This document shows positions 1-9,370 of a stretch of DNA of 64,000 bases, piece after piece (position 1 is the first letter of the stretch; every line of letters starts with the position of its first letter). The stretch is from Cryomorphaceae bacterium (GTDB lineage Bacteria; Bacteroidota; Bacteroidia; Flavobacteriales; UBA7430). The notes beneath the pieces are model-generated. The model saw nothing but the letters and a program-made list of their open reading frames with translations, did no database searches and had not been told where the DNA came from. The stretch spans positions 62,001 to 126,000 of the forward strand of contig BOWN01000004.1 of NCBI GenBank assembly GCA_019649675.1, in the 5' to 3' direction. Both the position numbers and the translations under genes were made by a program.

Positions 1-107
1 ATATGCTGCCTGAACCAATTTGGTTTATCATTTTAGATCTTCTTATCGCATATATTCCAATGGCTTGGATAGGAGGTAAAATAGTTGACAAGATATCTAA
101 TTCATAA
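1..107 (+). CDS. C-terminal end of a membrane protein (partial)
   Basis: An open frame enters from the left edge and ends at the TAA at 105-107. The visible 35 or so residues are hydrophobic (around WFIILDLLIAYIPMAWIGG) and end in a short charged tail KIVDKISNS, which looks like the last transmembrane helix of an integral membrane protein. Too little is present to name a family. An ATG at position 3 is in frame but the true start must lie upstream of the window. Confidence 0.45.
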   Translation, partial: MLPEPIWFIILDLLIAYIPMAWIGGKIVDKISNS

Positions 108-116
108 ACACCTTAA

Positions 117-135
117 CATTAGATATTATCTAATG
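117..135. repeat. AT-rich inverted repeat
   Basis: CATTAGAT and ATCTAATG are perfect 8-base arms separated by ATT. It sits just after the stop of the partial gene at the left edge and about 100 bases before the C1 peptidase. It may be a weak terminator or a binding site; it lacks the GC stem and U-tract of a normal intrinsic terminator. Confidence 0.3.
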
Positions 136-233
136 ATAGTTTTAAATTTAAAAAGTTACACTTAATATTTACCATTTTTTATTTAAGCTGAAATCAATAA
201 CTTGCTGGCTTATAAATTTAAAATTCTTACATA

Positions 234-1430
234 ATGAAAAAAATAGCTTTGTTTACGCTAGTAGTTGGACTCTTTATCTCGGTTCAAGCACAAGACAAAA
301 TAACCAATAAAGAAGGAAGTGACTATGAATTTACTGTGGTTACTGACATTGAAGCTACAGATGTAGAAAGCCAAGGAAGAACAGGTACTTGTTGGAGTTT
401 TTCTGCTTTGTCGTTTATCGAATCTGAAATCATGCGTTTGGGTGGTGGAAAACACGAATTGTCAGAAATGTTTATCGTGCGTAACACCTATTCTGACAAA
501 GCAGAGAGATATGTGCGTATGCACGGGAACCTAAACTTTGGACCAGGTGGTGCTTTTCACGATGTTAGTGAAATGATCAAGGCACACGGTATTGTACCCT
601 TAGAAGCATACACAGGAAGGCCAGCCAATGAAGAAAAGTTTAACCATGGTGAAATGGATCATGTTCTTTTAGGTATGGTTAAAGCCGTAGTAGATGCAGA
701 GCAAGAAACATTAACACCTTTATGGAAACCTGCTTACGAAGCAGTATTAGACACGTACCTAGGAGAAATACCTAGCGAATTTTCCTACAAAGGAAAAAAA
801 TACACACCAAAGTCTTTTGCAAAATCTCTAAACTTTAATGCAGACGATTATGTATTCATCAGCTCATTTACACACCACCCTTTTTATGATGAATTTATCA
901 TAGAAGTACCTGACAATTGGATGATGAAAGAAGTCTATAATGTGCCAATGAATGAAATGATGGAGGTGATTGACCACGCCTTAATGAATGACTATTCTTT
1001 GGCTTGGGCATCGGATGTTTCTGAAGAAGGTTTTTCATTCCGTCAAGGAATGGCTTTAGTTCCTTTAGATGGTGCAAAAATTAAAAAGTCAGGAAAAGAC
1101 AATAAAAACTTCTCTGATGCTGGAGCAGCAAAAGAAAGCACTGTTTTTGATGCACCATGCGAGGAAAAAGAAATCACCCAGGAAATGCGACAGCTTGCAT
1201 TTGACAATTACGAAACCACAGACGATCACGGAATGCATATGACTGGTATTGTAAAGGATCAGACTGGTAAAAAATATTACATCATTAAAAATTCATGGGG
1301 CACAAGCTACAACGACTGCGATGGATACTTCTTTGCTTCTGAAGCATTTGTTGAATACAAAACCATTGACATTATGTTACACAAAGATGCAGTACCAAAA
1401 AACATCAAAAAGAAATTAGGGATTAAATAA
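234..1430 (+). CDS. secreted C1-family (papain-like, bleomycin hydrolase/PepC-type) cysteine peptidase
   Basis: 398 residues, intact. Residues 1-20 form a Sec signal peptide ending in SVQAQ, so the protein is exported, unlike the cytosolic bleomycin hydrolases and PepC aminopeptidases it resembles. The active site is visible: Q47 and C53 in SQGRTGTCWSFS, a histidine in HGMHMTG (H335, with H332 adjacent), and N353 in IIKNSWG. The C1B family usually acts as an aminopeptidase; length and motif spacing fit this group. It stands alone, with a bidirectional terminator shared with convergent ndk just downstream. Substrate is unknown; a role in periplasmic peptide scavenging is inference. Confidence 0.88.
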   Translation: MKKIALFTLVVGLFISVQAQDKITNKEGSDYEFTVVTDIEATDVESQGRTGTCWSFSALSFIESEIMRLGGGKHELSEMFIVRNTYSDKAERYVRMHGNLNFGPGGAFHDVSEMIKAHGIVPLEAYTGRPANEEKFNHGEMDHVLLGMVKAVVDAEQETLTPLWKPAYEAVLDTYLGEIPSEFSYKGKKYTPKSFAKSLNFNADDYVFISSFTHHPFYDEFIIEVPDNWMMKEVYNVPMNEMMEVIDHALMNDYSLAWASDVSEEGFSFRQGMALVPLDGAKIKKSGKDNKNFSDAGAAKESTVFDAPCEEKEITQEMRQLAFDNYETTDDHGMHMTGIVKDQTGKKYYIIKNSWGTSYNDCDGYFFASEAFVEYKTIDIMLHKDAVPKNIKKKLGIK

Positions 1431-1447
1431 ACCTATTCTTTAAGAAC

Positions 1448-1478
1448 AAAAAAAGCCGCTCATGAGCGGCTTTTTTTT
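1448..1478. terminator. bidirectional intrinsic terminator
   Basis: A7, then stem GCCGCT with loop CATG and AGCGGC, then T8. It lies between the convergent C1 peptidase (plus) and ndk (minus) and can serve both. Confidence 0.9.
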
Positions 1479-1494
1479 GTATAAATCAAACGTA

Positions 1495-1913
1495 TTAAAA
1501 GTGTTCTCTACCTGCAAAATGAAATGCAGCTTCGATGCCAGCATTTGCATCAGAATCGAACCGTGAACAGCATTTGCAGATATAGATTCAGCGTACATTT
1601 TACGAATCGTTCCTTCTGCGGCTTCAGCTGGATTTGTCGCACCTATTAAAGTACGAAAATCCTCAACAGCATTATCCTTCTCTAGTACAGCCGATACAAT
1701 AGGACCCGAAGTCATATATTCTACCAACTCGCCGAAGAAAGGACGCTCTGCATGAATCGCATAAAACGCTTCAGCATCAGCTTTGGTTAATTGAGTCATT
1801 TTCATTGCAACGATACGGAATCCTGCAGCAGTAATCTTTTCTAAAATAGCGCCGATGTATCCGTTCGCGACAGCATCAGGCTTTAGCATGGTAAATGTTC
1901 TGTTTGTAGCCAT
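1495..1913 (-). CDS. ndk: nucleoside diphosphate kinase (one frameshift near 1558)
   Basis: Transfers the gamma phosphate from NTPs to NDPs through a phosphohistidine, balancing cytosolic nucleotide pools. The N-terminus [15 protein letters not shown] is typical, and the active-site region SANAVHGS holds the catalytic His. After HGS the frame slips: restoring one base near 1558-1561 (TCGAT for TCCGAT or similar) gives the family C-terminus, [20 protein letters not shown], and a stop at 1495-1497, total about 139 aa, the usual Ndk length. The uncorrected frame runs on for a nonsense tail through the terminator. Divergent from the DHH phosphoesterase gene, 64 bp away. Confidence 0.93.
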
Positions 1914-1963
1914 TTTCTTGTTTTTATTCGCGGCGAAAATAAGTAAAATCTTTGAGAAATCAC

Positions 1964-1971
1964 TAATTTTG
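1964..1971 (+). promoter_or_regulatory. TAnnTTTG promoter box (-7) for the DHH phosphoesterase gene
   Basis: TAATTTTG fits the Bacteroidota -7 consensus. It ends only 6 bases before the ATG at 1978, so the transcript may start at or beside the start codon (leaderless or nearly so). Confidence 0.5.
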
Positions 1972-1977
1972 CCTTCT

Positions 1978-2995
1978 ATGAAAAATCACAACCATAAAGC
2001 TGTTAAAGCAGAACTTGAAAAGCAACCTAATATTCTCATTACCACACACCGTGGTCCTGATGGTGATGCCATGGGTTCTTCTTTGGCGCTGTATCAGGTA
2101 TTGAAAGCCCTAGGCCATAAGTTTCTGTAGTAGTACCAAACAGCTATGCAGATTTTTACACTGGCTTCCATATAACGATGATGTTGTTGAGTTTGAAGGA
2201 AACGAAGAGATAGCTGAGCAACACATTAATGAAGCAGAGTTAATATTCTGTTTGGATTTTAATGATTTACGAAGAACAGATATGATGTGTAAAGCATTAG
2301 AACAAAGTTCTGGTAAATTTGTAATGATTGACCATCACCAAGATCCAAGTGATTTTGCAGACATGGTCTTTTCAGAACCTAATATTAGCTCCACAGCACA
2401 ACTCATCTTCGATTTCATAGAGAATATGGCTTGGAAAGACTTACTCAATACAGATATTGCCAAATGTATTTATACAGGTATGGTGACCGACACCGGATCA
2501 TTCCGATTTTCTTCTGTAGAATGCAAGAACACATGAAATTGCCGCTGCCCTTATAAATCTGGGACTTGATCAAGCTGATATTCACCAAAACTTTTCGACA
2601 ACAACAAAGAGAGTCGCTTAAAACTATTGGGTTATTGCCTGAGTGAAAAATTAGAAGTTCTACCAGAATACCACACAGCAATAATGAGCTTGAGTATTGA
2701 AGAACTTGATAAATTTAACTTTAAAAAAGGCGATACCGAAGGGTTTGTAAATTATGCTTTATCTATTAATGACGTTGTGTTTACAGCATTCTTTATTCAA
2801 TACGATGAAAGAGTTAAAATTTCCTTCCGTAGTTTGAAAGATTTTCGAGCAAACTTACTGTCAGTAAAGCATTTTAATGGTGGTGGACACATTAATGCTG
2901 CTGGAGGAATGTATGAAGGAACTCTAGAAGAAGCAATTGCTAAATTGAAAAAAGTATTACCAGAATTCAAAGAAGAACTCATAGCAAATTGCTAA
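1978..2995 (+). CDS. nrnA: DHH-family phosphoesterase, NrnA-like (oligoribonuclease / pAp phosphatase), several frameshifts
   Basis: About 339 residues after frame correction, normal for NrnA-type proteins, which degrade nanoRNAs and/or dephosphorylate 3'-phosphoadenosine 5'-phosphate with Mn2+. Seen in order: [12 protein letters not shown] (DHH motif I), [10 protein letters not shown], the diagnostic DHH in [18 protein letters not shown], and the DHHA1 substrate-binding motif [11 protein letters not shown] near the C-terminus. The frame breaks near 2125, 2158, 2530 and 2590; sequence either side of each break is family-like, so the gene was probably intact in the organism. Start ATG 1978 is chosen because [13 protein letters not shown] precedes the first strand correctly. 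Confidence 0.85.
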
Positions 2996-3070
2996 ACTTT
3001 GTTAAATCAAAAGAATCCTTACTTAAATACAGTATATTCGCATCACTAACCTATTCTTAAAATTAAAATA

Positions 3071-4144
3071 ATGAAAAAGTATTTTTTATTTACAGCTTAT
3101 TATTAGCTCTTGGTCTACAATCTTGTGGCTCAGAAGAAATTATAAATCCAAAGTCTATAAAAGACAATGGTATGTTTGCTCAAATTAACACTAATAAAGG
3201 TATTATTAACCTAGTATTAGAATTTCAAAAACACCCTTACAGTAGCTAATTTTGTAGCGCTAGCAGAGGAAAAATGGAAAATGATGAAAAAGAAATAGGT
3301 GTACCTTACTACGATGGTTTAAAGTTTCACCGTGTCATAAAAGACTTTATGATTCAAGGTGGATGCCCACAAGGCAATGGATCTGGAGATCCAGGCTATT
3401 CATTTGCCGACGAATTTCATGAAGACTTAAAACACTCAGGACCTGGAATTTTATCAATGGCTAATTCAGGGCCTGCAACAAATGGCTCTCAATTTTTCAT
3501 TACTCATAAAGAAACACCATGGCTGGACGGAAAGCACTCTGTATTTGGTCATGTACTCGATTCTATTTCTCAAAGTGTTGTAAATGCAATTGAAAAGACG
3601 ATTCAATCGTTTCAGTAAAAATCATTAGAAATGGTAGAACAGAAAAAAAATTCGATGCTCCAAAAGTTTTTAACCAAGAAAAAAAGAAAAAGCCAAGGAA
3701 ATTGCTGCTGAAAAGAAGCTGCTGCAAAGCTAAATTAGATGAGCTCACCGCTGGAGCATCCAAAACAGCTAGTGGTTTGATGTATTTTATGGAAAATGAA
3801 GGCTCAGGAGAAAAACCACAAGCCCCCTGATATAGTAAAGGTTCATTACACAGGCTCATTGGTAGACGGAACTGTATTTGACTCATCCTTAAAACGTGGT
3901 ACCCTATCAGAATTCCCTATTGGTGTAGGTAGAGTTATCCTGGCTGGGATGAAGGAATCGCTTTATTGTCTGAAGGTGGAAAAGCTAAATTAATTATACC
4001 TTCAGAATTGGGTATGGCGCAAGAGGTGCTGGAGGAGTGATTCCTCCAAATGCAACCTTAATTTTTGATGTAGAATTAATTGAAATCGTTAAAAACAATA
4101 CTCATGGACATGACCACGACCATGACCACGATCACCAACACTAA
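3071..4144 (+). CDS. lipoprotein with cyclophilin and FKBP prolyl isomerase domains, His/Asp-rich tail (multiple frameshifts)
   Basis: About 358 codons. N-terminus: MKKYFLF..., then a lipobox-like [10 protein letters not shown], so a lipid-anchored envelope protein. A cyclophilin domain follows (about 3190-3600) with [20 protein letters not shown] in TPWLD and the KHSVFG histidine all kept. After a lysine-rich helical linker comes an FKBP domain (about 3790-4090) with [23 protein letters not shown] and FDVEL. The last 12 residues are alternating His-Asp ([12 protein letters not shown]), a likely metal-binding tail. Breaks occur near 3103, 3235, 3270, 3600, 3690, 3720, 3830, 3950 and 4020. Fused cyclophilin-FKBP proteins (dual-family immunophilins) are known from some flavobacteria. 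It should assist folding of exported proteins. The next gene is a paralogue. Confidence 0.8.
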
Positions 4145-4154
4145 AAAAATAGTA

Positions 4155-5095
4155 ATGAAAGAAGGACTTTTCGCAGAAATTCAAACTAACAAAGGAAACA
4201 TTGTTTTATCCCTTTGAGTTTGAAAAATGCCCAATGACTGTAGCAAATTTTGTTGGTTTGGCTGAAGGAAATATACCTAACAATGAGAAGGCTCACGGTG
4301 TACCATACTACGATGGATTAAAATTTCATCGCGTAATTGACAACTTTATGGTTCAAGGTGGGTGTCCAAAAGGATCGGGTGCAGGTGGACCTGGTACAAT
4401 TTTCCTGACGAATTTCATCCAGATTTAAAACATTCAGGACCAGGGGTATTGTCTATGGCTAATGCTGGTCCCGGAACAAATGGCTCACAATTTTTCATTA
4501 CTCATTTAACTACCGACTGGTTAGATAACAAACACACTGTATTCGGAAATGTCATTGAAGGAATGAACGTCGTAAACAGTATTGCTCAAGATGATGTTAT
4601 AGAAAAATGAATATCAAAGAGTTGGTGATGCAGCAAATAACTTTGATGCACCTACCCTATTTGCAAACGAACTTAAAAACTTCGAAACAAAACAAAAGAG
4701 AAAGAAAAGGAAGCCAATTTAGCTTTAAAGAAACAAATTGAAGAAAAATATCCTGATGCGCGAACAACTGAATCCGGTTTAATTATTGCAAATGAAGTAG
4801 TCGGATCTGGTATGGATGCAATAGTGGGGAAAACTGTTTCAGTGCACTATACTGGTCGTTTAATGGATGGTACTGTATTTGACTCTTCTATTGAACGTGG
4901 TGATCCTATTGATTTCCTTTAGGAGCTGGAAGAGTTATTAAAGGTTGGGATGAAGGTGTGAGCCAACTCAAAGTAGGCGGAAAAGCAACTTTTATAATTC
5001 CATTTCACTTGGCATACGGAGAAAGAGGTTATCCTCCTGTAATTCCCGCTAAAGCTACTTTAGAGTTTGATGTGGAATTGGTAGATGTTAAATAA
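4155..5095 (+). CDS. cyclophilin-FKBP double prolyl isomerase, no signal peptide (multiple frameshifts)
   Basis: Starts 10 bases after the preceding paralogue and has the same domain order, but begins [16 protein letters not shown] with no signal or lipobox, so it is probably cytosolic. Cyclophilin residues [22 protein letters not shown] and NKHTVFG are present; the linker is a Lys/Glu helix (about 4680-4760); the FKBP part keeps [22 protein letters not shown] and FDVEL. About 313 residues. Frame breaks near 4212, 4400, 4608, 4690 and 4918. The close spacing suggests co-transcription with the lipoprotein copy and origin by tandem duplication followed by change of location. A strong terminator follows. 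Confidence 0.8.
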
Positions 5096-5118
5096 ATAAA
5101 CTTTTAATATTTTATTTT

Positions 5119-5143
5119 AAAACCCCACTTTTAGTGGGGTTTT
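5119..5143 (+). terminator. intrinsic terminator
   Basis: AAAACCCCACTTTTAGTGGGGTTTT region: a 6-bp GC-rich stem (CCCCAC/GTGGGG) flanked by A and T runs, 24 bases after the stop of the second prolyl isomerase gene. Confidence 0.85.
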
Positions 5144-5196
5144 GATTAGTACAATTTGCATATATTTACGCTTTGATAGTCAAAACAACAACGACA

Positions 5197-6509
5197 ATGA
5201 ACAAATATTTACTTTTATTAGCTTCAGCTTATTCTTAATATAAATTCTTCTTTTGCACAAAAAGAAATCAAAAGATGAAGAGAAATCTAAATTGATTGCA
5301 GGACCTATGCTTTCTTATATTGATAACTACCATGCTCAGATGTGGCTTTTAGTATCAAAAGAAACAAAAAGAGGTTACGATTAAACTGGAAAATTTTGAT
5401 GAAGACCGAAACAAAACCTTAGTTTACGATCTTACAGACCCAAAAAGTTATAACAACTCAAGTTGGTTTGACTTCCACATAACGGATTACAATAATGGAG
5501 ATGAAATACCAGTTGTACTCACTCTAGAAGAATTAATTCCGACTCAGAATACCATGTAGAAATTTATCTGATTCTGTAATGGTTGAAGAAGATATGGAAA
5601 TCTATACACCACGTAATTTCTTAGCTGACATATACTTCCTTTTAGGACACAATTTGAATTTATCAAATGAGAATGACAAGGGTGATAAAATTCTCAATAC
5701 CATGTCAGAAGTTGAATCTGACTTTATGGTTTGGATGGGTAATAATGTTTCATTCAATAAAAGTGAATCTAATTCATTCAAAAAATGCTTGAAAAATACA
5801 AATCCATTAGAAAGCGTGAAAGCGTGAATCACTTCATGAAAAGATGCCTCATATTGCCACTTGGAACGATAAAGATTTTGGATTAAATACTTCTGATACA
5901 CGATTTGCACTTAAGGATTCCACATTAATGGCTTTTAATTTATTCTGGCCTAATGCACCTAAAAAACATACAATTATACATTCAGAGAATATGGTGTATA
6001 CAAATGTTATGATTATGAAGATGTAGAAATATTTATGATGGATAACCGAATGTTTAAAACAGCTTTAAATCAAGACGAACCTGAATTTTTCGGAGACAAT
6101 CAAATGAATCGTTTTATCAACGAAATTATGGGATCTAATGCTGCATTTAAATTCATTATTTGTGGAAACAGTATTTTAACAGAAGGAGAAGATGATGAAC
6201 CTTTTCAAGATTACTCAAAAGAATACGAAGAGTTCATGAGAAGACTTCACCTATCACGCATTAATGGGATCGTATTTATTACTGGAGACACAGATAAAAC
6301 AGAACTGATAAAAGAAGATCGAAAATATGCTACCCTCTCTACGAGCTAAAATTCCCTGGTTTAAGTCCTGAAGGCTTATTTGATGGTAACTTTGCCGTAT
6401 AAAAGTTGAAGGTGAATACCGCAAACGTATTTGCAGTATTCAAGTATATGATGAAATAGGGAAAGAAGTTTTCAAAAAAAGAATACACCAAACAGAAATC
6501 TCTTATTAA
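5197..6509 (+). CDS. PhoD-family (alkaline phosphatase D-like) protein with degenerate metal site (multiple frameshifts)
   Basis: About 437 codons with an N-terminal signal peptide (MNKYLLLLASAY...SSFAQ). Overall order matches flavobacterial PhoD-like phosphatases: N-terminal beta domain (GPMLSYID), then the metallophosphatase domain with DFMVWMGNNV, PHIATWNDKDFG, FMMDNRMF and ITGDTDKTEL, ending in KVEGEYRKRICSIQVYD. From memory of the family the equivalent motifs are FGSC, WLGDN, WDDHD and GDRHHTEL; here they read LGHN (5642-5653), WMGNN (5732-5746), WNDKD (5862-5876) and GDTDKTEL (6284-6307). These changes lie inside open frames and are not explained by indels. Frame breaks near 5225, 5265, 5365, 5555, 5820, 5975, 6025, 6335 and 6400. 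Probably not an active metal-dependent phosphatase; a binding role is possible. Confidence 0.75.
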
Positions 6510-6519
6510 ATAGATTTAG

Positions 6520-6551
6520 AAAAAACCTCATCAATAGTTGAGGTTTTTTTT
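6520..6551 (+). terminator. intrinsic terminator
   Basis: AAAAAACCTCA, loop of 8, TGAGG followed by eight T. It follows the PhoD-like gene by 10 bases. Confidence 0.85.
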
Positions 6552-6586
6552 GTTTTGTAAACAAATTCAATTACAAACCTCCTATC

Positions 6587-9370
6587 ATGAAAAAACAATT
6601 GCATTTATTACACTTATATTTATAAGTTACTTCAGCATAAAACACTATCAAACAAAAATTGATCTTCAACTAAAGCAAAAGCTGATAAAAGAAAGTGAAA
6701 ATCGCTGGAATGGGTGTCGGCTCAGAATCCAATCCAAACAACTTAAGAAATTGGTCTTTTCAAGATTACTAAATCCTGAAGGTAAGATTCCAGATAACAT
6801 TAGAGCCAAAGAATTAAAATTTGCCCAAACAATTCCTCAAAACTCAAAATTACAAACCAACTGGATTGCCAGAGGTCCCTACAATGTAGGTGGAAGAACA
6901 CGTGCTATGGCTATTGATGTTACCGACGAAAACACCATCATGGCTGGAGGTGTTTCTGGAGGTGTGTGGCGTTCAGAAAATAAAGGAGATTCTTGGACTA
7001 AGTTAACCAGTCCTGAAATGCTACACAATGTCACTTGTTTACGCCAAGACACTCGAGAAGGACATACTGCAACATGGTATTATGGAAGTGGAGAAGCTTA
7101 TGGCAACTCTGCCTCTGGTACTGATGCATATTTCTTTGGAAACGGAATCTATAAGTCTAATGATAATGGTGAAACTTGGAATTCATTAACAAGTACAGCT
7201 TCCAATACACCGGAAGAATTTGACGAGATATGGGACTTGATATGGGATATTGAAATAGACCCTTCAAATGACAGCTTAGATATAATTTACGCAGCCACTT
7301 ATGGTGCCATTCACAGAAGCCAAGATGGAGGGGAAAATTGGACGAGAGTATTAGGTTCAGGATCTAACAGTGCTTATTTTTCTGAAATTGAAGTTAGTAC
7401 CGAGGGCATGGTATACGCCTCACTAAGTAGTGATGGTACAGATAAAGGTATTTGGAGAAGTGAAAATGGCATAGAATGGAATAACATTTTACCTGAAGAC
7501 TGGCCATCAACATACGATAGAATAAAAATGGCCATTAACCCTCATAATGAAAATGAAGTATATTTTATCGCTGTAACACCTGATGCTGGTCAAGCATCTA
7601 TCACATTTAGTGATGAAACAGAATATTGCAGCTTATGGAAATATACCTATTCTGAGGAAGATACCACCTCACAAATGGGTGTATGGGAAGATCTATCGTC
7701 AAACATTCCAACTGGAATTGGAAGTAACTTCGATAATTTTTAGCACAAGGATCATATAATCTTACTATTGCAATTAGCCCATTTAATGAAAACCATATTT
7801 TCCTTGGAGGCACCAATCTTTATATATCTACCGATGGCTTTACTACTATGGATAATATAAACCAAATTGGTGGTTACCAAAAAGGAACGAATTTTCCTGA
7901 TTTTCAAATCTATGATACACACACCCAGATCAGCATGAAGTTGCATTTTTACCTTCATCTCCTAACAGTATCATAAACGCAAATGATGGTGGCTTATTTA
8001 TCAGTGATAATTATTTAGCTGAAGACGTCGAATGGAACTCTCTTAACAATGGGTACTACAGTACACAACTATATACTGTTACAATAAATGAACATCAGGC
8101 CACAAATGGTATACTTGGTGGATTTCAAGATAATGGGAATTTCTTTACCAATTCAGAAGATCCTAATACACCATGGGTAATGCCATTAAATGGAGACAGT
8201 GCATTTGCTCATTTTACAGCTGATGAGGAAGTTTATTTCATGTCAATTCAAAACGGTAAAGTATATAAAATTACCATAGATGAAAATGGGAATAGAACAG
8301 GACTGAGAAGAATAGATCCTATTGGACCTGAGGAGCAAATGTTTATTCATCCATTTGTTGTAGATCCTATTACAGATAACATAATGTATTATCCTGACGA
8401 AACAACAATTTGGAGACATTCAAACTTAAATAACATCCAATTAACTAATGAATGGGACTCTATAAGTGAAGGATGGTCAGAAGCAATTGATCTTGATCTT
8501 TCAGGACGAGAAATTAGCTGTATAAGTACTACAAAAACAAACCCAAGTAACAGATTATACGTAGGTACAAATAGAAAACAATTATACAGAGTTGATAATG
8601 CAAATAGCAATGAACCAATAATTACTGAAATTACAAAATACTTTGACTCTGGAGCAGGAATGGTTTCAGGAGACTATTTCCATGCCTATGGACACATAAA
8701 CAACATCGCTGTTCATCCAAATGATGGAAATGTGGCATTAACAGTATTTTCAAACTACGAAGTCTACAGCATGTATTACACAACAAACGGAGGAGAAACA
8801 TGGTCGCGTGCTGGAGGTAATTTAGAACAACAATCAAATGGAGGAGGCAACGGTCCATCATTCCGTTGGGCATCCATTATGCCTTTTGGAGAAGACACCC
8901 TATATTTTGTAGCTACAAGTACTGGACTTTACGGAACAAATAAAATTGAAGGTCAGGAAACAAGATGGGAACAAATGGGTGCTAACACTATTGGTAATGT
9001 TGTATGTGAACAGGTTAAAACAAGAGCTCAAGACAGCTTAGTAGTTTTAGCTACACATGGAAATGGAATTTATACCACAAAAATTCAATCTGTTAACGAT
9101 GTCATCGAAATTGCTGAAGTTAAACTAGAAAATAATATTCATATTTATCCTAATCCTGCATCAGAATATTTAATTATTGAAAGTAATAAAGAAGAAATGT
9201 ATGAAATCTATGATCTTCAGGGTAAATTAATTTACAAAGACAAGATAACAGTTCCAAAAACAAAAGTTAATGTGGGTGCAATACCAAAAGGAATTTACAT
9301 CATAAAAGTCGGTGAATTATCACGCAAATGGGTGAAAAAGATTAAGCTAATTCTTCAAATTCAGAAGTAA
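6587..9370 (+). CDS. secreted sortilin/VPS10-like beta-propeller protein with T9SS type A sorting domain
   Basis: About 928 residues. Start at ATG 6587 (MKK, then after one lost frame IAFITLIFISYF, a signal peptide); the alternative upstream start lies inside the terminator and is rejected. A linker resembling GKIPDNIRAKELKFA precedes Asp-box-like propeller repeats (SENKGDSWTKL, SNDNGETWNSL, SQDGGENWTRV, TTNGGETWSRA). The last 80 residues are a type A T9SS signal: IHIYPNPASEYLII, YDLQGKLIYKD, IPKGIYIIKV. Frame breaks near 6593, possibly 6700-6760, 7741 and 7922. The protein should be exported through the outer membrane and cell-surface attached; ligand or enzymatic role unknown. Its 3' end overlaps convergent prfC by 29 bases. 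Confidence 0.82.

Noticed and set aside
1978-6509. A cluster of true pseudogenes undergoing decay
   Set aside because: Frames are interrupted but protein sequence between breaks is conserved, and the same break type hits essential genes elsewhere in the window.
6538-6586. Upstream extension of the propeller protein
   Set aside because: The extension starts inside the terminator of the previous gene; ATG 6587 with one indel gives a proper signal peptide.
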